Shown: positions 18,243-25,462 of the stretch, piece after piece
Numbering within the stretch: the stretch's first letter is position 1
Layout of the letters: each line of letters opens with the position of its first letter
Source of the DNA: Sphingobacteriales bacterium
GTDB taxonomy: Bacteria; Bacteroidota; Bacteroidia; Chitinophagales; Chitinophagaceae
DNA: 39,457 nucleotides
Assembly: GCA_023251235.1 (NCBI GenBank)
Contig: JAHEZE010000015.1
Coordinates: 1-39,457 of the forward strand
Direction of reading: 5' to 3'
Notes under the pieces: model-generated
Told to the model about the DNA's origin: nothing
The model's database searches: none
Seen by the model: the letters and a program-made list of their open reading frames with translations, nothing else
Translations under genes and position numbers: made by a program

Positions 18243-18983
18243 ATGCTTTCAAAAACACAGGTCAAATATATTCAAAGTTTAGGCCATAAAAAATGCAGGG
18301 ATGAAGAAGACTTGTTTCTAGCTGAAGGTCCTAAGATTGTTAAAGAACTTCTTTCTTCAAAAAATATTACTATCAGGCAGATTTATGCGGTGAATTCGTG
18401 GATAAGAAATAATCCGGCAGTTAGTGTAGGAGTTAGCGAAATAACAGAACAGGAATTAGAAAGAATTTCTCAATTAAAAACACCTAACCAGGTAATTGCT
18501 ATTGTAGAGAAAATAAAGTGGAAAGATGAACCTGATTACAAAGAAAAAGTTTCACTTGTACTGGATTCCATTCAGGATCCGGGGAATTTTGGAACAATTA
18601 TTCGCCTTGCTGATTGGTTTGGGATTAAACAGATTATTTGCAGTCCAAATTGTGCGGATGTTTATAATCCTAAAGTAGTGCAGTCTTCCATGGGAAGTAT
18701 CACCAGAGTTCAGATTGAATACACTGATCTTTTACATTTCTTAATGAAGAATAAAGAAATAAAGATTTATGCTGCAAAACTGGAAGGCATTTCCATTACA
18801 AAAATCGGAAAGTTGAAAGAAGGATTTATTGTAATTGGCAATGAATCAAAAGGCATCAGCCCGGAAATTTCAAATCTGCCGTCAGTCAGTATTACGATTC
18901 CGAGTAATGGTGAAGCCGAGTCATTAAATGCCGCAGTGGCTACGGGGATTATTCTATCTCATATTTCACACTCAACCCTCTAA
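18243..18983 (+). CDS. SpoU/TrmH-family RNA 2'-O-ribose methyltransferase
   Basis: A SAM-dependent methyltransferase of the SPOUT knot class acting on rRNA or tRNA ribose; the target is not decided by sequence. The 246-residue protein has an N-terminal substrate-binding domain (residues about 1-90, with FLAEGPKIVKELL). The three SpoU motifs follow: LDSIQDPGNFGTIIRLADWF near residue 103-122 (motif 1), FIVIGNESKGIS near 197-208 (motif 2), and ITIPSNGEAESLNAAVATGI near 217-236 (motif 3). The catalytic Arg and the Asn/Glu ligands are present. It starts 21 bases from the divergent tamL gene and converges on the FtsX-like permease gene with 11 bases between the stops. Confidence 0.92.
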   Translation: MLSKTQVKYIQSLGHKKCRDEEDLFLAEGPKIVKELLSSKNITIRQIYAVNSWIRNNPAVSVGVSEITEQELERISQLKTPNQVIAIVEKIKWKDEPDYKEKVSLVLDSIQDPGNFGTIIRLADWFGIKQIICSPNCADVYNPKVVQSSMGSITRVQIEYTDLLHFLMKNKEIKIYAAKLEGISITKIGKLKEGFIVIGNESKGISPEISNLPSVSITIPSNGEAESLNAAVATGIILSHISHSTL

Positions 18984-18994
18984 AGAAAGGTGCT

Positions 18995-20236
18995 TTACCG
19001 GAATTGTATCGCCTTTACCGGCCTCACTTTTCTTACAATATAGCTTGGTATAGTGAGTACAAGAAAACTTACAACTAAAGTTCCGCCACAAACAGCGGCT
19101 ACCTGCCACCACACTATTTTAACAGCGGCTGTACTCATATAATAGGCTTCTTCCTGAAGAGTTATAAAACCGGTTTTTTGCTGAAGCATTAGAAGGCTTA
19201 ATCCCAAACCAGCGCCTAAAATAATCCCGGTGGCGGTTATGATAATGGAATGGCGAAGGAAAATTTTTTGTACAGTCCAGTCACTTGCTCCAATTGCTTT
19301 TAATACACCCACCATGCGGATTCTTTCCAGTACAAGAATGATAAGACAGGTAATAAGATTAATGAGAGCTACAAGGATCATGAATCCGATCAGCACATTG
19401 CGGGTAACATTCTGCATATTCAGCCAGTCAAAAATATTAGGATAAACATCCCGGATAGGCTTGGTGTCCCATGTTTCGGGAAATTTTGCCAGTGCATAAA
19501 GATCTTCACTGACCTTTTGCATTTGAGTGTAGTCATGCAGGAAAATTTCATACCCTCCTATTTCTGTCTGATTCCAGTCATTCGATCGCTGAATAAGTTT
19601 CAGGTCGCCAATGACAAAATTTTTATCGTAATCTTCAATCCCTGTTTTGTAAATCCCTGATATTTCAAGCTTATCAGGTCTCAATGTTCCATCCGGGCGG
19701 ATAAAATAGATCAGTATTTTGTCATTGACCTTCAGGTCAAGTTGCTTGGCCGTATGTGTAGAAATGATTATCTCTCTTGTATAGCTGCTGTCATTGAACC
19801 GAAGCCAGCGGCCTTGTTGTAAAAAAGGTTTTAGGTGGTTAAAATCATAACTGGTATCCAGCCCTTTCATTAACACACCTTCCATTTCTTCTTTGGTTTT
19901 TAAAATGGCATAACGGGTAGCAAAAGGATGTATGCTTGTTACCCGGGGATCTTTTTTTATTTCAGCAACCGTGGTATCATTTTTTTCAATAGCAATTTCT
20001 TCAGCAATCGCCGCCCTGCCGGGCTGTTTATATTGTACCCTTATATGACCGCAAAAACTAAATACTTTATTGCTTACCGTTTCCTGGAAGCCATTTACAA
20101 AGGCTAGTGTCACAATCATCACCGCTACACTGATGACAGTAGCTACAATAGAAAGTCTGATTATAAAACGGGAAAATGACTTCTGCTGGTTAAAAGCGAT
20201 CCGGTTAGCTATGAAACTTGCAACTCTCACATTCAT
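18995..20236 (-). CDS. FtsX/LolCE-like ABC transporter permease
   Basis: A 413-residue inner-membrane permease of the FtsX/MacB/LolC-E type. One transmembrane helix lies near residues 25-50, then a large periplasmic (MacB-type) domain to about 270, and three helices near 280-305, 325-350 and 380-400. The first helix is preceded by FIANRIAFNQQKSFSRFIIRL, typical of LolC/LolE-like proteins. The C-terminus ends IVRKVRPVKAIQFR, the family's usual basic tail. Lipoprotein release is the best guess at function, but the ATPase partner is not adjacent. A TATTTTTG -7-like box lies at 20249-20256 on the minus strand, 12 bases before the ATG. Confidence 0.88.
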   Translation of the reverse strand: MNVRVASFIANRIAFNQQKSFSRFIIRLSIVATVISVAVMIVTLAFVNGFQETVSNKVFSFCGHIRVQYKQPGRAAIAEEIAIEKNDTTVAEIKKDPRVTSIHPFATRYAILKTKEEMEGVLMKGLDTSYDFNHLKPFLQQGRWLRFNDSSYTREIIISTHTAKQLDLKVNDKILIYFIRPDGTLRPDKLEISGIYKTGIEDYDKNFVIGDLKLIQRSNDWNQTEIGGYEIFLHDYTQMQKVSEDLYALAKFPETWDTKPIRDVYPNIFDWLNMQNVTRNVLIGFMILVALINLITCLIILVLERIRMVGVLKAIGASDWTVQKIFLRHSIIITATGIILGAGLGLSLLMLQQKTGFITLQEEAYYMSTAAVKIVWWQVAAVCGGTLVVSFLVLTIPSYIVRKVRPVKAIQFR

Positions 20237-20248
20237 TTATTTGTCTCT

Positions 20249-20256
20249 CAAAAATA
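20249..20256 (-). promoter_or_regulatory. TAnnTTTG box upstream of the FtsX-like permease
   Basis: The minus strand reads TATTTTTG here, ending 12 bases before the start at 20236. No TTG is found at 17-23 bases upstream, so support rests on the -7 box alone. Confidence 0.35.
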
Positions 20257-20339
20257 ACGTTGTAAAAAGATTTATCCTCTTTTTCCTGATAATTTCACAA
20301 TATTGTAGTCGATAATCCGGTTTATCAATTGACAGAACG

Positions 20340-21611
20340 ATGAAATATATTTTACCTGTTTGCTTTTTATTAAGTTCCCTGGCGGTCCATAGCCAGTTGC
20401 CTGATCATATTTATAAATCAACTATTCATTCCGTAAAACTTTTTAAAACAGGCGATCCATACAGCTATCCCGTTATAAAGTTAAACAGTCCCGAACAGCT
20501 GGAATTATATTTTGATGACCTTGATGGAGATGTAAAGAATTATTATTACAGTTACCAGCTTTGTAATGCAGATTGGTCCACTACCATTCTACATCCATTT
20601 GATTACATCAGGGGATTTCAGAATGTACGGATCACAACCTACAGGAATTCTTCCATTGCTTTTACCCGTTATACCAATTATCAGGTTCGTGTTCCCGATA
20701 AAAATTGTGTACCTACAAGATCTGGTAATTATCTTTTAAAAATTTTTCTTGACGGGGATACTTCAAAACTTGTATTTACAAAACGGTTTCTTGTTGTTGA
20801 TACCAAATCTTCAATTGCTGCACAGGTACTGCAGCCGTTTAGCGGGAGTATTTTCAGAACACATCAAAAACTAAAAGTTGCTGTTAATCTCAATTCAGAG
20901 CTTAATGCCTTCAGTCAGCAGGATGTTAAAGTGGTATTGTTGCAGAATTTTGCCTGGTCAACGGCATTGTATCAGCAACGGGCAACAATTTACCGTGGAA
21001 ATTATTTTGAATATAGTGATGAAAACACCACTGCCTTTGCTGCAGGAAAGGAATGGAGATGGATTGATCTGAGAAGTGTAAAACTTATGAGTGAGCGGAT
21101 GGTTCGTATTGATAAGCAGCCTACCCGGACAGATGTGTATGTAAAAACTGATGGAGAAAGACAACAGCAGGTTTATCTGTATTACCGCGATATCAATGGT
21201 CTCTATACAATAGAAACTTCAGACAATGTCAATCCATTCTGGCAGTCGGATTATGCTTTTGTGCATTTCAGTTTTTTCCCACCAGGTAATAAACCCTATC
21301 CTGAAAGGGATGTATATCTTTTTGGTGAACTCACCAATTACATGGCTGATGATAATTCAAAAATGGAATTCAATGAAGAAAAAGGGGCTTATGAGAAATC
21401 GCTGCTTCTAAAACAAGGTTTTTATAACTATTCATACGTTACATTATCGCCAAAAAAAACAAACGAGTCTTACAGTTTTGAAAATACCGAAGGTAACTAT
21501 TGGGGTACTGAAAATGCTTATACCATTCTTGTTTATTATCGTCCATTTGGAGGAAGAGCCGACGAATTGATTGGATTTACAAATATTAATTCTGTATTCC
21601 AGCGACCATAG
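20340..21611 (+). CDS. Type IX secretion system plug protein (formerly DUF5103)
   Basis: A 423-residue secreted protein with a signal peptide ending near VHSQ (residue 19). The body matches the family once called DUF5103 and now named for the plug of the T9SS SprA translocon: HSVKLFKTGDPYSYPVIKL and LYFDDLDGDVKNYYYSYQLC lie near residue 30-75, FDYIRGFQNVRITTYRNS near 88-105, and the C-terminal domain has DVYLFGELTNYMADD near 325-339. In the established model the plug closes the periplasmic side of the SprA channel when no substrate is bound. Its presence implies that the organism has a T9SS, consistent with a Bacteroidota plant-polymer degrader. No other T9SS gene lies in the window. It is divergent from the permease gene (103 bases). 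Confidence 0.87.
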   Translation: MKYILPVCFLLSSLAVHSQLPDHIYKSTIHSVKLFKTGDPYSYPVIKLNSPEQLELYFDDLDGDVKNYYYSYQLCNADWSTTILHPFDYIRGFQNVRITTYRNSSIAFTRYTNYQVRVPDKNCVPTRSGNYLLKIFLDGDTSKLVFTKRFLVVDTKSSIAAQVLQPFSGSIFRTHQKLKVAVNLNSELNAFSQQDVKVVLLQNFAWSTALYQQRATIYRGNYFEYSDENTTAFAAGKEWRWIDLRSVKLMSERMVRIDKQPTRTDVYVKTDGERQQQVYLYYRDINGLYTIETSDNVNPFWQSDYAFVHFSFFPPGNKPYPERDVYLFGELTNYMADDNSKMEFNEEKGAYEKSLLLKQGFYNYSYVTLSPKKTNESYSFENTEGNYWGTENAYTILVYYRPFGGRADELIGFTNINSVFQRP

Positions 21612-21686
21612 GTGAAAAAAAATTATTGCTCAAATAAAAAAACACTGGCAATAACCAATGCTTCAGATAATTTTCAATTAATCATC

Positions 21687-22337
21687 TTACATCTTTTTAG
21701 CATCTTCCAAAAACTTAGCGAGGCCAATATCAGTAAGAGGGTGTTTTAATAATCCTAAGATGGAATCTAATGGGCATGTGCAGACATTAGCTCCAGCCTC
21801 AGCACAGCGTATGATGTGATTGGGATTGCGGATAGATGCAGCAAGCACTTCGGTTTTGTATCCCTGCACGGCATAAATATGAACTATCTGTTCTATTAAT
21901 TGTACACCATCCCAACCACCATCATCAATTCGTCCAATAAAGGGAGATACATAAGCAGCGCCGGCTTTTGCACAAAGAATAGCCTGTCCTGCTGAAAATA
22001 CTAAAGTGCAATTGGTGCGGATACCATTATCCGTAAACCATTTAATTGCTTTTATCCCTTCTTTTATCATCGGTACTTTTACAACAATATTTTTATGAAT
22101 GGCAGCCAGTTTTTTTCCTTCTTCAACTATCCCGGCAAAATCTGTAGAAATTACCTCGGCGCTGATGTCGCCATTCACCATTTCGCAAATGGTTTTATAG
22201 TGATTCATTATTGCTTCAGTTCCTTTAATCCCCTCTTTTGCCATCAGGGAAGGATTGGTAGTAACTCCATCAAGGATTCCTAATTCGTTTGCTTCTTTAA
22301 TCTGTGCAAGGTTGGCTGTGTCAATAAAAAATTTCAT
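21687..22337 (-). CDS. Small transaldolase of the FSA/MipB-like family
   Basis: A 216-residue cytosolic Schiff-base aldolase. The catalytic lysine is K87 in VVKVPM; the opening MKFFIDTANLAQIKEA and GVTTNPSLMAKEG are family signatures. Two positions known to separate fructose-6-phosphate aldolase from transaldolase favour transaldolase: Glu61 (AEVIS), where FSA has Gln, and Phe133 (SPFIGR), where FSA has Tyr. I therefore predict transfer of dihydroxyacetone units in the pentose phosphate pathway, although automatic annotation would often say fructose-6-phosphate aldolase. The SRP RNA gene is transcribed just upstream on the same strand. Confidence 0.9.
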   Translation of the reverse strand: MKFFIDTANLAQIKEANELGILDGVTTNPSLMAKEGIKGTEAIMNHYKTICEMVNGDISAEVISTDFAGIVEEGKKLAAIHKNIVVKVPMIKEGIKAIKWFTDNGIRTNCTLVFSAGQAILCAKAGAAYVSPFIGRIDDGGWDGVQLIEQIVHIYAVQGYKTEVLAASIRNPNHIIRCAEAGANVCTCPLDSILGLLKHPLTDIGLAKFLEDAKKM

Positions 22338-22363
22338 GATTATTTAAAAATACAATTGTAAAT

Positions 22364-22469
22364 AAAAAAAGGCAGGCTACTCACATCGCACCGCTACAAC
22401 CACTTATCCTTGCTGCCTTCCGGCCCTGGGGAGGTTCAGCAGGAGCTGGTCGTGTAAGACCTGCCGGCC
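22364..22469 (-). ncRNA. ffs: Signal recognition particle RNA, small bacterial type
   Basis: On the minus strand the sequence contains the SRP domain IV signature: CUGCUGAACC, then CCCAGG, then CCGGAAGG with the GGAA tetraloop (plus-strand 22416-22423), followed by CAGCA. A closing helix forms between CCTGCC (22460-22465) and GGCAGG (22371-22376). A run of seven U residues (22364-22370) follows the helix and would end transcription. The transcript is about 100 bases, the 4.5S-like size. It binds Ffh and targets membrane proteins to the Sec translocon. The 5' end is placed just downstream of a TATCTTTG promoter box. Exact ends are uncertain by a few bases. Confidence 0.93.
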
Positions 22470-22470
22470 G

Positions 22471-22478
22471 CAAAGATA
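22471..22478 (-). promoter_or_regulatory. -7 box of the SRP RNA gene
   Basis: The minus strand reads TATCTTTG, an exact TAnnTTTG match, directly before the predicted 5' end of the SRP RNA. The same octamer stands before purK. A TTG at the -33 position is not obvious. Confidence 0.55.
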
Positions 22479-22530
22479 AGGGGAACAGTAGTGTAATAAT
22501 TGGCTAAATAAATGATGTTGAAAATTACTT

Positions 22531-22938
22531 TTAAAGTCTTTTTGTTTTATTGTTTTTCCCTGATTGTTTTTTTAGTACATCTTGTTTGGTAGGCAAAATT
22601 TCATCATCCGGTTTTTTCTTTATCCAAATTGTAACCTCCTTCCAAATCGAGGGAGAATATTTCAAAACTGCTTTAATTACTACTTTATCTTCTGTACAAA
22701 TAGCAGGCAGGATAAGTTCATTGCCTTCAAATACTCCATAACTGGAAGTAAATAAGACTTCTTTAGCAGAAAGAGGCTTCCATTTACCATCAGAAAGTTT
22801 TCCGTCAACATTAATATAATTATGAGTTCCTTTTTTTAAACTATCGGTATAAAGATGAAAATAAATGCTGTCCACTTTTTGGGCAATAATAAAAGTGGTT
22901 GAGGTGGTAAATAAAGTAAAAAATAAAAATTGTTTCAT
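22531..22938 (-). CDS. Small secreted protein of unknown function
   Basis: A 135-residue protein with a signal peptide (MKQFLFFTLFTTSTTFIIAQ), probably periplasmic. The mature part reads as a small beta-rich domain with KVDSIYFHLYTDSLKKGTHN near residue 21-40, a short VFEGNELILPAI stretch, and a Lys-rich end (KKQSGKNNKTKRL). I do not recognise a family. It lies just upstream of the SRP RNA on the same strand and diverges from the hydroxyproline genes (120 bases). There is no sign that it belongs to either group. Confidence 0.65.
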   Translation of the reverse strand: MKQFLFFTLFTTSTTFIIAQKVDSIYFHLYTDSLKKGTHNYINVDGKLSDGKWKPLSAKEVLFTSSYGVFEGNELILPAICTEDKVVIKAVLKYSPSIWKEVTIWIKKKPDDEILPTKQDVLKKQSGKNNKTKRL

Positions 22939-23034
22939 GATTCTTCAGCTAAAGTCGCAAATTATGTGCAAAGGGTTGGCAGCAATTGTTAAAATCATTT
23001 TTTGGAACCTGATATTATTTCATCCGGGTATCTT

Positions 23035-23042
23035 TAGCTTTG
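23035..23042 (+). promoter_or_regulatory. -7 box upstream of the hydroxyproline-type operon
   Basis: TAGCTTTG matches TAnnTTTG and lies 16 bases before the ATG at 23059. A second, weaker box, TATCTTTA, overlaps it at 23029-23036. TTTG at 23001-23004 is too far away for a standard -33 element of this octamer. Confidence 0.4.
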
Positions 23043-23058
23043 TTTAAAACCAATTTAT

Positions 23059-23958
23059 ATGTCATTTGAATGGAAAGGGGTTTTCCCTGCATTGCTTACA
23101 CCCTTTAACGAAAAGGATGAACTGGACCTGGATATGTTTGAAAAAAATCTGGCTGCCCAGGTAGAAGCCAATGTTCATGGAATTATAATCGGAGGTTCTT
23201 TAGGAGAAGCCAGTACGATTACTGATAAAGAAAAAGAAGAACTGGTTGAATTTTCTGTTGAGTACCTCAATGAAAAAATCCCTGTGATATTAAACATTGC
23301 CGAAAGCACAACAAAGGCTGCAATAGAACAGGCTGCCAACGCAAAACGTTGGGGTGCTGATGGCATCATGCTGTTGCCACCCATGCGGTATAAAACGGAT
23401 GACAGGGAGACTATAGAATATTTTAAAGCCGTGGCAGCTTCTTCTGAATTGCCCATCATGATTTATAATAATCCGCCGGATTATAAAATTGATACCAGGC
23501 CGGATATGTTTGAAGAGTTGGTTGCATGTAAAAACATTACTGCATTGAAAGAAAGTTCAAGAGATGTAACCAACCTGACAAGAATGAAGAACCGGTTTGG
23601 CGACCGGTTTAAAATTTTATGTGGTGTAGATACATTGGCCATGGAAGAACTTTGCTTAGGCGCAGATGGATGGGTGGCCGGATTGGTAGATGCTTTTCCA
23701 AAAGAAACTGTTGCTATTTATGAATTAGTAAAAGCTGGAAAGATTGAGGAGGCCACAAAGATTTACCGCTGGTTTATGCCATTGCTTGAATTGGACATTC
23801 ATTCCAAACTGGTACAGTATATCAAACTTGCGGCCCAACAAACTGGTATCGGAAGCGAATATGTAAGGGCACCGAGATTAACTTTGATTGGTGAAGAAAG
23901 AGAAAGAGTTTTAAAGATCATTAATGATGGAATTTCTTCAAGACCAAATATTCAATAA
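23059..23958 (+). CDS. DapA-family lyase, probable 1-pyrroline-4-hydroxy-2-carboxylate deaminase
   Basis: A 299-residue member of the dihydrodipicolinate synthase/N-acetylneuraminate lyase superfamily. The Schiff-base lysine is K164 in ALKESSRD, and the helper tyrosine Y136 in IMIYNNPPDY. The GGSLGEASTIT motif is near residue 45-55. The superfamily covers many substrates, so the specific call comes from context: the next gene encodes a 2-oxoglutarate-semialdehyde-type dehydrogenase, and a hydroxyproline epimerase lies 4.5 kb downstream. In the known pathway this deaminase converts 1-pyrroline-4-hydroxy-2-carboxylate to 2-oxoglutarate semialdehyde. A dehydratase for a sugar acid such as 2-keto-3-deoxy-L-arabinonate, which also yields 2-oxoglutarate semialdehyde, is the main alternative given the arabinosidases nearby. 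The next gene starts 17 bases on. Confidence 0.82.
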   Translation: MSFEWKGVFPALLTPFNEKDELDLDMFEKNLAAQVEANVHGIIIGGSLGEASTITDKEKEELVEFSVEYLNEKIPVILNIAESTTKAAIEQAANAKRWGADGIMLLPPMRYKTDDRETIEYFKAVAASSELPIMIYNNPPDYKIDTRPDMFEELVACKNITALKESSRDVTNLTRMKNRFGDRFKILCGVDTLAMEELCLGADGWVAGLVDAFPKETVAIYELVKAGKIEEATKIYRWFMPLLELDIHSKLVQYIKLAAQQTGIGSEYVRAPRLTLIGEERERVLKIINDGISSRPNIQ

Positions 23959-23975
23959 TCAATATTCAATGCTCA

Positions 23976-25451
23976 ATGTTTAAGGATGCAACTTCTTCGG
24001 AAATTGAAAATTTGATGCAGCAGGCATGGACTGCATTTCATGTTTACAGGAAAACGAGTTTGAAACAGCGGGCCGATTTTATGCGAACCATTGCCGTTGA
24101 ACTTGATTCTTGTGGCGATGAGTTGATTCAAACAGCCATGCGGGAAACTAATTTACCTGAAGCAAGATTGAGAAATGAAAGGGGCAGAACAATTTTTCAA
24201 CTGAACCAATATGCAGATGCCTGCGAAAGTGGTGAGTGGCTGGAAGCAAGAATTGATACTGCGATCCCGGATAAAAATCCACCAAAGCCTGATATAAGAA
24301 AAATGCTGGTGCCGCTTGGCCCGGTTGTGGTTTTTGGTTCTTCTAATTTTCCGTTTGCGTATTCAACTGCAGGTGGCGATACCGCTTGTGCATTTGCTGC
24401 CGGTTGTCCTGTTATTATAAAAGCACATCCCGCACATCCGCAAACATCGCAAATGGTTGCCGATGCAATTTTAAAAGCATCGGGAAAATGCAATATGCCC
24501 AAAGGAATTTTTGCTCATGTTCATGGCGCAAGTTTTGAAGTGGGCAAAAACCTGGTGATGCATCCGCTTACAAAAGCAGTAGGCTTCACCGGATCATTTA
24601 TTGGGGGTAAACAATTATTCGATTGGGCCAATCAACGTAAAGAACCGATTCCTGTTTTTTCAGAAATGGGAAGTATCAATCCTGTTTTTCTTTTACCTGA
24701 GAAATTAAAATCTTCTTCTGCTGATATTGCTAAAATGTATGCCGGCTCTATCACGTTGGGTGTAGGGCAATTTTGTACAAACCCCGGATTGATCATCGGT
24801 ATTGAAAGTAATGAGTTGAAATCTTTTGTTCATGATCTGGGAAAAGCCATTCAGCAAATTTCCCCCGCACCTATGTTGCATTCCGGAATTGTAAAAGCCT
24901 ACAAAGAGAAAAAAGGAAATGCTTTGTTGCAAGACGAAGTTCATCTCGTGGCCGAATCCGAAACAGAGGTAAAAGAAAATGAAGGCCTGCCAACTATAGC
25001 CACTGCAAGTGGACAATCTTTTATTAAAAACCGGGTTCTGCATCAGGAAGTGTTTGGGCCTTATTCATTGGTAATTCGCTGTAAAGACATGAATGAAATG
25101 ATTGAAGTGGCAAAGCATACAGAAGGACAACTAACTGCTACCTTAATGGCCTCAGAAAATGATATAAAGTATAATGATGAATTAATTGAAGCAGTAAAAA
25201 ATATTTGTGGTCGGTTTATACTAAATGGAGTTCCCACTGGCGTTGAAGTTTGTCTGAGTATGCATCATGGCGGGCCATTTCCTGCAACTACCGATTCAAG
25301 ATTCACCAGTGTCGGTGCGGACGGAATAAAAAGATTTGCACGGCCACTTTGTTTTCAGAACTGGCCGAATGAATTATTACCAGATGAATTGAAAGATGAA
25401 AATCCATTGAGAATCTGGAGGACAATAAATAATGAACTGAAAAAATATTAA
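23976..25451 (+). CDS. Aldehyde dehydrogenase, probable 2-oxoglutarate-semialdehyde (2,5-dioxovalerate) dehydrogenase
   Basis: A 491-residue NAD(P)-dependent aldehyde dehydrogenase. The catalytic residues are present: N124 (SSNFPF), E230 (FSEMGS) and nucleophile C267 (GVGQFCTNPG). The segment LGPVVVFGSSNFPFAYSTAG and the ending MHHGGPFPATTDSRFTSVG are characteristic of the 2,5-dioxovalerate dehydrogenase branch. It would oxidise 2-oxoglutarate semialdehyde to 2-oxoglutarate for the TCA cycle, the last step both of hydroxyproline and of oxidative L-arabinose breakdown. It follows the DapA-family gene by 17 bases, with short ATTCAAT-like repeats between, and precedes the Asp-box protein by 11 bases, so the three form an operon. 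Confidence 0.88.
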   Translation: MFKDATSSEIENLMQQAWTAFHVYRKTSLKQRADFMRTIAVELDSCGDELIQTAMRETNLPEARLRNERGRTIFQLNQYADACESGEWLEARIDTAIPDKNPPKPDIRKMLVPLGPVVVFGSSNFPFAYSTAGGDTACAFAAGCPVIIKAHPAHPQTSQMVADAILKASGKCNMPKGIFAHVHGASFEVGKNLVMHPLTKAVGFTGSFIGGKQLFDWANQRKEPIPVFSEMGSINPVFLLPEKLKSSSADIAKMYAGSITLGVGQFCTNPGLIIGIESNELKSFVHDLGKAIQQISPAPMLHSGIVKAYKEKKGNALLQDEVHLVAESETEVKENEGLPTIATASGQSFIKNRVLHQEVFGPYSLVIRCKDMNEMIEVAKHTEGQLTATLMASENDIKYNDELIEAVKNICGRFILNGVPTGVEVCLSMHHGGPFPATTDSRFTSVGADGIKRFARPLCFQNWPNELLPDELKDENPLRIWRTINNELKKY

Positions 25452-25462
25452 AAGAATTTCAA

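Noticed and set aside
23944-23980. Short ATTCAAT/CTCAATG direct repeats between the DapA-family and dehydrogenase genes
   Set aside because: Too short and imperfect to be more than simple AT-rich sequence; similar runs are frequent between Bacteroidota genes.
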